This document shows, piece by piece, positions 7,610 through 15,704 of a stretch of 43,471 bases of DNA. Both the position numbers and the translations under genes were made by a program. Location of the stretch: contig CAMFIF010000030.1 of assembly GCA_945952415.1 (NCBI GenBank), positions 1 through 43,471 on the forward strand, read 5' to 3'. The notes below the pieces were generated by a model. That model was not told where the DNA came from. It ran no database searches and saw only the letters and a program-made list of their open reading frames with translations. This DNA is from an uncultured Rhizobium sp. (GTDB taxonomy: Bacteria; Pseudomonadota; Alphaproteobacteria; Rhizobiales; Rhizobiaceae). Positions within the stretch are counted from its first letter, which is position 1; every line of letters begins with the position of its first letter.

Positions 7610-8472
7610 TGGCCAAGGTAGATCAAGTCATCCGCTTCATGCGCCAGCTGGAAGAAGGGTATGACTACACCAAATACGAAATGCCAGTCGGCCGCAATTT
7701 CTTGAAACCAGGTGCCTCGACCCAAGGACGCATGGGCACATTTTTGGCTGATGACGACGAGGAGGGTGATGAGTGGTTGCCAGATCAACCCGAGACGTTC
7801 ATTCCGACCGGGATGCCAGTTGCGACGGTTCTGCCGCCGATGAGGACCAAGGGGCACACAAGGTCTTTTGTAGCCAATCCTAGAACCAACCGCGCAGTCA
7901 GCTGTGCGAGCACCTTGGAACGGGTTTGTGCTCTGAGCCTGATCGCCAATGCACAGGTCGATGAGATCGAGGACCAGCCCGCCTCCCTGTACGTCGGCGA
8001 GGGTGACGATGACTTACCGGCATCGCACCGCGTGGACTACAGGGCTGTGGTTGGAGACAAAAAGCTGAAGGTAGCGATGGCCGTACGCCCTTCATCGCAA
8101 ATTACCAAAGCGGGTCTGGCTGCCATGATCTCCAAGATCAACCAAGGGTTCCTGGACGGCTTCGCCGACGAAGCTGTCATTCTCACTGAGCGTGAGCTGA
8201 CCCCTGCTCTCGGATGGAATTCGAAGTTCATCATCCGAAGCCTACGCGGGCGAAATGAAGACGATTGCACGCAACTGAGGGATCGGCTTCGTATGCTGTA
8301 TGGGTGGATCAATATCAGGACACTAATCCAGGGCATGCAGAGTGCCAGCGGTTGGAACGCAGTGATGTGCCTGATCTTCGATGGCGTTCTGATCCCCTTT
8401 CGCAGGGATGTGATTTTGCCAGACTGTCCGGTGGTTTCGGTGAATCACACCGCGTTGGAGCTGTCGCGATGA
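7609..8472 (+). CDS. TnsA-like transposase subunit with altered nuclease motif
   Basis: 287 aa from the ATG at 7609, which overlaps the upstream stop and has CTGGGGG before it. Residues 98-165 follow the TnsA N-terminal nuclease pattern: STLERVCALS with E104, VDEIEDQPASLYV with the conserved QP at 123-124, and HRVDYRAVV with D143. In E. coli TnsA the next strand carries the Q-x-K catalytic pair, and relatives have EVKP. Here it reads VAMAVRPSS, so those positions are A158 and R160. TnsA cuts the 5' ends so that the element moves by cut-and-paste. Loss of these residues would favour replicative transfer or leave TnsA a structural role. The downstream order (TnsB, TnsC and TniQ) supports the assignment, although overall similarity to TnsA is modest. 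Confidence 0.6.
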   Translation: MAKVDQVIRFMRQLEEGYDYTKYEMPVGRNFLKPGASTQGRMGTFLADDDEEGDEWLPDQPETFIPTGMPVATVLPPMRTKGHTRSFVANPRTNRAVSCASTLERVCALSLIANAQVDEIEDQPASLYVGEGDDDLPASHRVDYRAVVGDKKLKVAMAVRPSSQITKAGLAAMISKINQGFLDGFADEAVILTERELTPALGWNSKFIIRSLRGRNEDDCTQLRDRLRMLYGWINIRTLIQGMQSASGWNAVMCLIFDGVLIPFRRDVILPDCPVVSVNHTALELSR

Positions 8473-8725
8473 TGCTCTCCATCAAAATCAGCTCTCAAGT
8501 GACTTCAATCCACGGAGACGACAAAAGGCATTTGGCTTTCGGTTACTTTGCGACCTGCGCCTTCATGGACAGCGGGTAGCGGGCGACCCGACTGGCTGGG
8601 CTGTAAATCCTAACAGACGAGATGGTGCGCTGAAAAAGCCCTCGCTTCCGCGTTGGCCGATGGCCTTGTGCGGCCGAAAATCGCCCCCCTCAAATCCTGC
8701 TCCCTTAAATCGACGGAAGATAACT

Positions 8726-11062
8726 ATGTCCGACTTTGCTTCCATCCTTGGCATTGATCCCGATGTGCCCGACCGTGTCTATCGCTTCGATGTTCGATCA
8801 AAAGTGGTCATTCACGGCGTTGACCACAAACCAACGCAAAACGCCTCGACAGGCGTCGTCATGAGGCGGATGGACGAAACGAATGCTAGCATTCTGTTCA
8901 CGCAGCGGCAGCTCAACGAGTTGTTGGACACTCCAGGTGCTGTTGAGGTGTACCCTCATTTCTACGCTGACGAGTCGGCCAAGAACCGTGCAAACAATCG
9001 GTCCAATTTGCATGCCTTGCCCGATAAGCACGTGCAAAGCATCATCACCAAAGAAATGTGGGTGCTGGCTGTGCTTCAGGCACAGTCAGAAAGAGCCGAG
9101 GAACGCGCTCTGGCACGCCGCAAAGGCGAGAAACTGCCCCGCAAGTTCAGCTCAACCTGCGCGGATTCCCTACGAAAGGAATTGCCGCAAATCCAGGCAG
9201 CGGTCGAAGCCCGGATGAAGGCACTATACGGTGCCAGCACATCCTACAGAAAGTGGACCGGAGTGAAGAAGCCGTCAGCAAGTGCGATTGCTGGATGGGT
9301 GAGAAAGTTTGAACAAAGCGGTCGCGATCCGCTCTCGTTGGCAGACAACTATGCCACCCGCATTATGAGCCGCTTCGATCCCGAAGTGCAGCAGATGGTA
9401 AACGACCGACTGCAAAAATGCCTCACCAGCAATAAGACCAACTTGAAGCTCAATTTTGAACTCTTGGTCGAAGCGGTTGAGAATGCAAATCGAGACAGGC
9501 CCGCCGATGAAAAGTTGAAGTGCCCAAGTTACGAGAGCTTTCGCACACGTTGGAATGCAATCCCGGAGGCCGTGCGCGACCGTGCTCGCCTCGGCGAAGA
9601 GGCCGCCAATGCGAAGTGGAGCGCGGTACGACGTGGTCAAAGGGTCCTGCGACCGCTGGAAGTCGTTCAGTTAGACGAGTTCAAGACAACGTTGCGGGCG
9701 CTCTACGCGAATGCCGGAACGTACAACGACTTAACGGCCGAGCAAAAGAAGGCGATTGAAAAAACCCGGCTTTGGATCACAGCGGCCATTGATGTCGCGA
9801 GTTGCAGCTTCGTCTCGCTGACTTTTCATCTCCGTGCTCCATCCACGAATACCGCACTTACCACCCTGGAGATGACCACGGTCGACAAGACTTTTATCGC
9901 GCAAGCTGCTGGATGCGTAACACCTTGGGACATGTACGGCACAGCCGAAGAAATTGCGCTCGACAGTGCGACGTGGTTGGCCTCGCTCGGCTTTCGTGTA
10001 GCAGCGAACGATCTCGGAGCGACTATGTTTCTGCCAATGGCAGGCGATGCCTCTATGCGCGGAACGGTAGAGAGGGTCTTCTCTACCTTGTCCGGACAGA
10101 TGTTCGCTTTCTTTACCGGTCAAACGGGCCGCTCTGTCAACGACAAAGGGAAGTATAACCCGGACGAGATGGCGAGTGTTTTGGCCGAGATCGCTGCTCA
10201 ATGCGGACTACGGTACATTATCGATGGCTATCACAATCGCCCACACGACGGTCTGAACGGCGCAACGCCTCGCCAAAAATGGCTTGAACTTGAGCAGGAG
10301 TGGGGTGTTTTGCCTCCCCCTACTCCCGAAGTCAGGCGCGGCATTTTCGGCGTCCAGTTTGACGCGAAGGTAGGGCGTCACGGTGTCCAGAAAAATGGAC
10401 TGACGTACCACTGCCGCCAGCTCCGGACCCACTTCAGACGTCACGGCAACTGCCATGTCGTGTGCCGATTGGACAGATATGACCTTGGCCAAATTTCGGT
10501 TTGGATCAACGGAGCGTGGGTAAAGGCGGATTGCCAGTACGAGGAGTTGAAGGGCGTGACGCTCGTAAAATGGGTGGCCATCTGTGAAAAGCTACGTCTC
10601 TTCAACCGGGAGCAGACTTCTGTATCTCGTAAGGTCTTCCGAAAAACCCTTGCTTACCTTGAGGAGCAAGGAGAGCTGATGCGCATCTCTGCTGGTATCC
10701 CCTCCCCGCTTATGGACGACAAGATGCTCTCAAGGCTGGATCGTGCCTTGGACCGTGGTTTTTTATTCGACGACGAAAAGCCCGCCATCACCACTGTTCC
10801 GCTTGATGGAGAGTGGCGACCCACTGATGACTTCTTCGACATCATGGGCATCAACAAAGTCGTCTATGCGAAGCGGCGGCCTGCCTCCGAATTCGTCGAA
10901 CCAACTCGCCCTGGAACTGACGTATCGCCGAAGCGTCGCAAAGGCGGACGAAAAAGAAACCCAATGGTCGATCTGGACGGCGACGCTGTTATCGCAGCCG
11001 ACGAAGAGACTTCTTCCCCGACGACCATCGTTGCTCTGTGGGCAGACGACGCCGAATTCTAA
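8726..11062 (+). CDS. TnsB/TniA-family DDE transposase
   Basis: 778 aa from the ATG at 8726, preceded by GGAAG. This is the DNA strand-transfer enzyme of a Tn7-like element. The retroviral-integrase-type core carries D317 (VVQLDEFK), D413 (IALDSATWL) and E449 (GTVERVFSTL). The last two are separated by 35 residues, the classical D-D-35-E spacing. The second motif reads DSA, where many relatives have DNG. Before the core lie helix-turn-helix-like regions (about residues 170-280) for end binding. After it come a beta-rich Mu-transposase C-terminal-like domain and a basic tail (KRRKGGRKR) that may contact TnsC. A gap of 253 bases separates it from the TnsA-like gene. The full length and intact triad suggest a working enzyme. 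Confidence 0.88.
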   Translation: MSDFASILGIDPDVPDRVYRFDVRSKVVIHGVDHKPTQNASTGVVMRRMDETNASILFTQRQLNELLDTPGAVEVYPHFYADESAKNRANNRSNLHALPDKHVQSIITKEMWVLAVLQAQSERAEERALARRKGEKLPRKFSSTCADSLRKELPQIQAAVEARMKALYGASTSYRKWTGVKKPSASAIAGWVRKFEQSGRDPLSLADNYATRIMSRFDPEVQQMVNDRLQKCLTSNKTNLKLNFELLVEAVENANRDRPADEKLKCPSYESFRTRWNAIPEAVRDRARLGEEAANAKWSAVRRGQRVLRPLEVVQLDEFKTTLRALYANAGTYNDLTAEQKKAIEKTRLWITAAIDVASCSFVSLTFHLRAPSTNTALTTLEMTTVDKTFIAQAAGCVTPWDMYGTAEEIALDSATWLASLGFRVAANDLGATMFLPMAGDASMRGTVERVFSTLSGQMFAFFTGQTGRSVNDKGKYNPDEMASVLAEIAAQCGLRYIIDGYHNRPHDGLNGATPRQKWLELEQEWGVLPPPTPEVRRGIFGVQFDAKVGRHGVQKNGLTYHCRQLRTHFRRHGNCHVVCRLDRYDLGQISVWINGAWVKADCQYEELKGVTLVKWVAICEKLRLFNREQTSVSRKVFRKTLAYLEEQGELMRISAGIPSPLMDDKMLSRLDRALDRGFLFDDEKPAITTVPLDGEWRPTDDFFDIMGINKVVYAKRRPASEFVEPTRPGTDVSPKRRKGGRKRNPMVDLDGDAVIAADEETSSPTTIVALWADDAEF

Positions 11063-11124
11063 TCACGAGCCTTCGCGGGCGACTTGCCCGCTCATCCCCC
11101 AAACCAATTACAGAAAGCGTAACT

Positions 11125-12210
11125 ATGACGAACACCGACACTGACTACAACCTTAAGGCACATTATTCGAATGCACGCATTCGAGAGCTAGCGGACAGCG
11201 ATGCTTTAGAAATCGCAGATAGAATCGCTCGCATCAACTCGCGGGTGATCCCTTTCAGTCGAGACGTCGTACTCGATGCCAAGTTTCGGCAAATGCTCCT
11301 GAGCTTGACGGTGCCCTCGTCAGCGAGGCCAGACAAACGCAGAATCCTAGCTATCTGTGGCGAGTCAGGCGCTGGCAAATCTACAGCGTTGGCAACACAC
11401 ACAAAGCGCCACGAGGCTTTGAAGCCTTATGTCGATGAAGACGGCGTGGAGATCAATCCGCTGCTGATCTATGACGCTCCTAACCCGTGCTTACCGAGGC
11501 TGATCGCTATCGAAGGGCTGCGCAAAATGGGTTTGGACGTAAGGGACAATCTTCGCGAGAACGAAGCTTGGGCCCGCTTCCGAAAAATGTTGGTCAAACA
11601 CAAGATCAATGTTGTGGTAATCGATGAAGCGCAGAACGCTATCGAAACGGCCACTGACGTTGAAGTCGCAAAGATTGCGGATGCGTTCAAGCAGCTTACG
11701 CAAATTCCGGATTGGCCAGTGCGGCTGGTTCTCTCGGGCGTGCCACCGCTTGGTGCATTTGTGGCCCGTAAGCAGCTCAAGAATCGCACAACAATCGTGA
11801 AGTTTCTGCCCATTTCAGTCGACGACGATTTGGAAATGCTGGAGACCATTGTGCAAAAAGTCATCACCGACCACGCACAGCTAACAATGGACACCTCCCT
11901 CAACGACGACTTCTGCAGACGGCTCGCCCACGCTTATACGAGAGACCTCGGCACAATTATCCAGGCAGTTAGAGAAGCAGTTGAGCTGGTTTTGTACGCG
12001 AAGCGCGACTTAGTGCACATCGATGACTTTGCTGCTGCCTATGCGTCCGCATCCGGCTGCAAAAGTCGTCATAATATCTTCAAAGCAGCGGACTGGGAGA
12101 AGATCGACCCGATGAGGTCATCGTTCACCTCTGCGGATGAAGCCTGGGAGACCGCACGCTTGGAAAAGAAGCGTCGACGCGGCAACAAAAGCGTGGTGCG
12201 CCCAACATGA
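11125..12210 (+). CDS. TnsC/TniB-family AAA+ ATPase
   Basis: 361 aa from the ATG at 11125. TnsC-type proteins form ATP-dependent filaments on DNA and link the target selector (TniQ/TnsD) to the transposase. Walker A is GESGAGKST (79-87) and Walker B is VVVIDEAQ (163-170) with D167 and E168. A sensor-like LVLSGVPP follows. The C-terminus is basic (KKRRRGNK), as in proteins that contact the transposase or DNA. The stop overlaps the start of tniQ by ATGA, so the two are translationally coupled. Confidence 0.9.
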   Translation: MTNTDTDYNLKAHYSNARIRELADSDALEIADRIARINSRVIPFSRDVVLDAKFRQMLLSLTVPSSARPDKRRILAICGESGAGKSTALATHTKRHEALKPYVDEDGVEINPLLIYDAPNPCLPRLIAIEGLRKMGLDVRDNLRENEAWARFRKMLVKHKINVVVIDEAQNAIETATDVEVAKIADAFKQLTQIPDWPVRLVLSGVPPLGAFVARKQLKNRTTIVKFLPISVDDDLEMLETIVQKVITDHAQLTMDTSLNDDFCRRLAHAYTRDLGTIIQAVREAVELVLYAKRDLVHIDDFAAAYASASGCKSRHNIFKAADWEKIDPMRSSFTSADEAWETARLEKKRRRGNKSVVRPT

Positions 12211-14045
12211 AGAACCGTTTCGCAGAATTGGCACCGCTAAATGCTGGAGAAACTCTCTCCAGCAACTTCTCCCGCATCTCCTCGGCTCTCGACTATCGTC
12301 ATGCACGTAATTTTGGGGCAGAGGCAAGCATCAATTTTCAGCAGTTATCAGTGGGCATCCCGCACGCAGTCCGGGCGTTCGCGGGCCTTCTGGAATGCAA
12401 TGTTGATAAGCTCTGGGAGCACGCGATCATTGTTGACGGCGGCGACATCAAGATCGGTGAGGTGGCGCTCCCAAAGCGCTATCTGAACAGGCAGCCCATG
12501 AAATTTTGTCCTCTGTGTACAGAGGAGGATGAAATGAACTGCGAAGGGCGACGAGGTTATCGCGCTTGGGGCAGACGGACGTGGCTCGTGAATGCCGTCC
12601 GTGTGTGCCGCAAACACGAGGTCAAGCTCCAATGGCTGCCGAACTGCCAAGCGGCGATGACGCATGACTTCACCAATCTTCTCGCTAAAGCGAAGGCAGA
12701 GCGACAAGGAGAATTTCTGAAAACGCAGCGGCAATCTCAGGATCACCTTGACCGCTACGTCTCTAGGCGGATTTCGGGAGAAACGTCATCTCGTGATTGG
12801 GCCGATGAACTGCCGCTTCATGTCGTGATCCGCACTGCTGAACTGATCGGCATGATCGCCCGTCATGGTCCATCAGTGAAGGACTCGAAAATCGACGATG
12901 CTGAGCGCTCACGTTGCTGCGGTCATGGGATGGATGTCTTGGCTGCTGGAGAGGAAGCATTTCGCGATGCGGTGAGACGCATCTGCCAAGTATCGGTAAG
13001 GGGTAGGATTGGTGACATCGGGGGCAGAGCGGTCTTTGGCCTTATGTATGAGTCACTGGCGTACGGCAATTCCGACGATACCTTTGCTCCCATCCGGGAT
13101 ATCATGAGGGAAGTAGCTCTGGACAACCTCCCTTTGGGCCCGGGTGATGAATTCTTCGGTCCCGTGACCGCACGTCGGATGCATTCGGTCCAATCTGCGG
13201 CGAAGCAGTTCCATGTTCATCCGAAGAGACTAAAGAAACTTCTCGTCAAAACGGGAGTGGTGCCGGAGGAGTGTCTCAACCAGTCCAGCGAACGGGTCTT
13301 GCTTGATGCCGAGCGAATGGAACGGTTCGTTTTGGAGATGCTGGAAACAGTTGATGTTCGCGAAGCCGTGAAGCTTCTCGGAGCTTCCAGAACACAGTTC
13401 GATACCTTGGTGCGTGACGGCCACTTGATTGCGCACACTGGCTCCTGCTCATCAAAACAGCCAGTCAACGGCGTAGTGGTGGAGCGCCAGTTTCCATTAA
13501 GCGGCATTCAGGCCTTGCTGGATATCATAGCAAGCAAACCTCTGCTTCTTGACGGCGTTGAAGAACGGGCACCAATGCCTGCTGCGACAACCACAGCCGG
13601 TTGTCGCCTTGGAGAGGCAATGGAACTTCTACTCACCGGCAGGCTGGCCAACGTATCGCGAGTTCCAGGCCAAACCGGTTTCGAGTCTCTGCGTTTCGAT
13701 ATTGCGGAGCTTCGATCTCTGACGCGCCTACCCGATCACGGCTGCCTCTCACTGCGGCAGGTCGAAGAAGCTCTCAAGACAACAAGTCGAGCAGTCAAGG
13801 GTCTCATCTCAGAGGGACACCTCCGCGCGGTAACGAGGCGGAACCCTGTGAAGCGGCGCATGCAAACCGTGGTCGAGCCCGCCGATCTTAGGGAGTTTTC
13901 CGACAAGTTCATAAGCCTCCACCAGATATCGTTAATTAAGAACGTACCGATGCTCAAGGTGCGTCATTGCCTGAAAGGTGTTGAGCCAGCCTTCAGCAAA
14001 GATATCATCGGAGCGAGTTTTTACAGGCGAGACGACATCTTGTGA
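12207..14045 (+). CDS. tniQ: TniQ/TnsD-family target-selection protein
   Basis: 612 aa, starting inside the stop of the TnsC gene (ATGA overlap). The N-terminal TniQ domain has the expected zinc site, FCPLC (C101, C104) with VCRKH (C134, H137). The protein is much longer than a minimal TniQ. The C-terminal 450 residues contain at least four helix-turn-helix-like modules, near 327-350, 383-407, 515-539 and 569-592. The second and third resemble each other (GASRTQFDTLVRDGHL and TTSRAVKGLISEGHL). A long DNA-binding tail is typical of TnsD-type proteins that choose one chromosomal site, so site-specific insertion is inferred. A terminator follows 22 bases after the stop. Confidence 0.88.
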   Translation: MKNRFAELAPLNAGETLSSNFSRISSALDYRHARNFGAEASINFQQLSVGIPHAVRAFAGLLECNVDKLWEHAIIVDGGDIKIGEVALPKRYLNRQPMKFCPLCTEEDEMNCEGRRGYRAWGRRTWLVNAVRVCRKHEVKLQWLPNCQAAMTHDFTNLLAKAKAERQGEFLKTQRQSQDHLDRYVSRRISGETSSRDWADELPLHVVIRTAELIGMIARHGPSVKDSKIDDAERSRCCGHGMDVLAAGEEAFRDAVRRICQVSVRGRIGDIGGRAVFGLMYESLAYGNSDDTFAPIRDIMREVALDNLPLGPGDEFFGPVTARRMHSVQSAAKQFHVHPKRLKKLLVKTGVVPEECLNQSSERVLLDAERMERFVLEMLETVDVREAVKLLGASRTQFDTLVRDGHLIAHTGSCSSKQPVNGVVVERQFPLSGIQALLDIIASKPLLLDGVEERAPMPAATTTAGCRLGEAMELLLTGRLANVSRVPGQTGFESLRFDIAELRSLTRLPDHGCLSLRQVEEALKTTSRAVKGLISEGHLRAVTRRNPVKRRMQTVVEPADLREFSDKFISLHQISLIKNVPMLKVRHCLKGVEPAFSKDIIGASFYRRDDIL

Positions 14046-14067
14046 AATTGATGCAAATTCCAATTCA

Positions 14068-14094
14068 GGCCGGGCTTGACCCGGCCTTTTCTTC
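14068..14094 (+). terminator. Rho-independent terminator of the tns operon
   Basis: A 7-bp GC stem (GGCCGGG at 14068-14074 with CCCGGCC at 14080-14086) has a 5-base loop and is followed by TTTTCTTC. It lies 22 bases after the tniQ stop, so transcription of the transposition operon should end here. Confidence 0.85.
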
Positions 14095-14243
14095 GACCCG
14101 AATTTATAGTCAATTTTCTCGCTGCAATAGTTAGTTTACGGCTGTTTTCTGATTTGCATGAGTGAGCAATTTCAACAACTTAATTTTCAGTTTGGTCAGG
14201 ACCATGCCTGTATCGACACTACAAAAGAACCTGTGGATAAACT

Positions 14244-14276
14244 AAAAAATCCAGCCCGAATATTAATTCGGGCTGG
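14244..14276 (-). terminator. Strong minus-strand terminator hairpin
   Basis: Perfect 11-bp arms (14251-14261 and 14266-14276) have a 4-base loop and are followed on the minus strand by ATTTTTTAG. On the plus strand there is no T-run, so it is oriented to stop minus-strand transcripts. Confidence 0.75.
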
Positions 14277-14387
14277 AAATACGAATAAGAACAAATCATG
14301 ATTCAACTTTGGGCTTTAGCCCAGAAAAGGAAAAGCCGGCATCCTGAGATACCGGCTTCATCCGCGAAAAGGCCGAAGCCCACGCGG
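14244..14387 (-). ncRNA. Candidate minus-strand structured RNA ending in a terminator
   Basis: Read on the minus strand, four hairpins follow each other: a CCGCG/CGCGG stem (14387-14362), an AAGCCGG/CCGGCTT stem (14358-14333) followed by a TTTTCCTTTTC tract, TGGGC/GCCCA (14323-14310), and an 11-bp stem with arm CCAGCCCGAAT (14276-14251) followed by ATTTTTTAG. The last is a textbook terminator, yet no minus-strand protein gene feeds it. A small RNA of up to about 150 nt is a reasonable reading. No promoter was identified, so transcription is inference. Confidence 0.35.
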
Positions 14388-14492
14388 AGGCGATGACAGT
14401 TAATGCCTCACCCCTGTGACAAGGACAATATGGGGCAGAACTGGGTCAAAGTCGAGGTAGCTTCGCTGGTCATTAACAAAGGAGTTTCGATA

Positions 14493-14681
14493 ATGGCCAA
14501 GAATACCGGTGACAACTACCGAAAAGGTGCTGTGACAGGGCGCACACAGTTCGAACGGCCTGATGGCCATTTCCAGAAGCGTGACGAACGCACGGGGCAC
14601 TTTATGGAGGTCAAGACCTCCTCTGGTCCCTTCAAGGGTGTTGCAAAGGAACCAGACGGTCGAGATACCGATAAATCGTGA
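14493..14681 (+). CDS. Small protein of the GHFQK/GHFM type, 62 aa
   Basis: The ATG at 14493 is well supported by AAAGGAG 8 bases upstream. The protein is short, basic and rich in Gly, Thr and Lys. It has two related motifs, DGHFQKRDERTGHFMEVK and SSGPFKGVAKEPDG, that recur at the N-terminus of the protein at 15073-15540. No signal peptide or membrane segment is present. It belongs to a small family of unknown function. The second copy is fused to DUF2442, which links the family to the DUF4160/DUF2442 cassette. A strong terminator follows directly. Confidence 0.8.
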   Translation: MAKNTGDNYRKGAVTGRTQFERPDGHFQKRDERTGHFMEVKTSSGPFKGVAKEPDGRDTDKS

Positions 14682-14686
14682 TGGGT

Positions 14687-14726
14687 GTTTGGCCGACCGA
14701 AGCGCTGGTCGGCCAAACCTTCTTTT
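14687..14726 (+). terminator. Rho-independent terminator after the 62-aa gene
   Basis: 12-bp perfect arms (GTTTGGCCGACC at 14687-14698, its complement at 14707-14718) have an 8-base loop and are followed by CTTCTTTT. The stem begins 6 bases after the stop codon. Confidence 0.9.
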
Positions 14727-14771
14727 AAGTATCCCAAGGCAATCACTACTTCATTATTTTGGATAGCTTCT

Positions 14772-15005
14772 ATGCCAACGATAATGGCATTCGGCAAACT
14801 GAAGCTGCAAATCTTTGCTGACGATCATAACCCGCCTCATTTTCATGCCGTAACGTCTGAACATGAAGCTCTTATCCGATTATCGGACCTTACCGTTTTG
14901 CGGGGGCAGATTTCACGACGGGACTATGATACGATCAAAAAATGGGCATCAACGAAGGCAAACAAAGAACTGCTGGATGATGCATGGAGCCGCCTCAATC
15001 GTTGA
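14772..15005 (+). CDS. DUF4160 family protein, 77 aa
   Basis: The hallmark is IFADDHNPPHFHAV near residues 14-27, the signature of DUF4160 (normally a short stretch with HxPPHFH). The protein is single-domain and full length for the family. The start at 14772 gives MPTIMAFGKLKLQ. A second ATG four codons later is possible, and no strong Shine-Dalgarno is seen for either. DUF4160 genes often sit next to DUF2442 genes, and the pair has been proposed as a toxin-antitoxin-like or paired module. A DUF2442 gene follows 67 bases downstream on the same strand. Molecular function unknown. Confidence 0.85.
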   Translation: MPTIMAFGKLKLQIFADDHNPPHFHAVTSEHEALIRLSDLTVLRGQISRRDYDTIKKWASTKANKELLDDAWSRLNR

Positions 15006-15072
15006 GATTGAGAACGTACAGCCGACTTCCAGCGCCGAGACGACCTCTGCGGCAATCACAGTGGAGTTTTTA

Positions 15073-15540
15073 ATGGCAAAAAATTCTGGTGATCAATCCA
15101 GCCGGGGCATTGTGGCAGGTCGAACTCATTCGGAAGCACCCAGTGGTCACTTCCAGAAGGGTGATCAACGTACTGGTCATTTTATGGAGTATAAAAAGTC
15201 CTCCGGACCATTCAAGGGTGTTAGCCAGAACATCAATGAAATCAGGAGTAAGGCTTCAGAAAACGGAGATACGGTGATTTCCGTGGGCGAGCCACTCCCA
15301 AAGCTTACTCATCATCGCATCCTTTCAAATAGGCTGGTCCAGATCGTTTTTCAGTCTGGTGAAAGCCGTACGGTTGACCTAGCTCCCGTCCTTTCCAGCC
15401 GAAAGCTGTTTGCGCCGCTAGTTTCGGATGACACGCTCTTCCACCAAGTTGCCGTAAACGAGGACGGAAATGCGCTGGAATGGCCGGGCGGGATCGAACT
15501 TAGTGCGATCTGGATTTCCCAATTGCCTGACGTTGCCTGA
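15073..15540 (+). CDS. GHFQK-type domain fused to DUF2442, C-terminally truncated
   Basis: 155 aa from the ATG at 15073, with GGAG 6 bases upstream. Residues 1-60 are a second copy of the 62-aa family (GDQSSRGIVAGRTHSEAPSG, then GHFQKGDQRTGHFMEYKKSS, then GPFKGV). Residues about 75-150 are DUF2442 (IVFQSGESRTVDLAPVL, then WPGGIELSAIWI). The frame stops early because a 10-bp unit is tandemly duplicated at 15523-15542. With one copy, the frame would run on through QLPDDLKQLQRVQALF and end at the TAG at 15614-15616. The protein thus seems to have lost about 23 tail residues. DUF2442 usually partners DUF4160, which is encoded just upstream. The role of the fused N-terminal domain is unknown. Confidence 0.82.
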   Translation: MAKNSGDQSSRGIVAGRTHSEAPSGHFQKGDQRTGHFMEYKKSSGPFKGVSQNINEIRSKASENGDTVISVGEPLPKLTHHRILSNRLVQIVFQSGESRTVDLAPVLSSRKLFAPLVSDDTLFHQVAVNEDGNALEWPGGIELSAIWISQLPDVA

Positions 15541-15542
15541 CG
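15523..15542 (+). repeat. Perfect 10-bp tandem duplication causing a frameshift
   Basis: TTGCCTGACG occurs twice in direct succession (15523-15532 and 15533-15542). The length is not a multiple of three, so it changes the frame and creates the TGA at 15538-15540 of the DUF2442 fusion gene. Confidence 0.95.
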
Positions 15543-15704
15543 ACCTTAAACAGCTACAGCGCGTGCAGGCACTATTCCGGGCTCATGATCTCGATGTGGT
15601 TCTTGACCCCGACTAGATCCTGTGTATTCAAATCTTTGTAAATTAACGTTGATGCAAGCGAGTGTGCCTATCTTAGTGCTACTGAATATTTTCCAGAGGC
15701 AGCC

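Larger units (their letters stand above)
14095..14492. other. AT-rich hairpin-dense intergenic stretch
   Basis: About 400 bases without a protein gene. The first 150 are AT-rich, with TTTTCTCG, TTTTCTGA and TTTTCAGT at irregular spacing. The rest contains four hairpins: 14251-14276, 14310-14323, 14333-14358 and 14362-14387. By analogy with Tn7 the distal transposon end could lie here or beyond 15.5 kb, and I could not place it. Confidence 0.5.

Noticed and set aside
8469..8579. 36-codon frame starting in the stop of the TnsA-like gene
   Set aside because: The ATGATG overlap is suggestive, but the peptide resembles nothing, has no own ribosome-binding site and the region to TnsB shows no coding pattern.
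71..14199. TTCAGTTTGGT at 71-81 and again near 14188 as direct repeats bounding an island
   Set aside because: An 11-base match without extension on either side is weak over 14 kb, and no integrase gene is present.
7018..14218. TGTCGAAA at 7018 and inverted TGTCGATA ending at 14218 as transposon ends
   Set aside because: Only 7 of 8 bases match, chance pairs of this quality are expected among the many TGT/ACA positions, and the 5-base flanks (TAGCG and CTACA) show no target duplication.
15541..15704. tRNA or attachment site at the accessory/core border
   Set aside because: No cloverleaf, no T-loop sequence and no repeat of this stretch elsewhere in the window were found.
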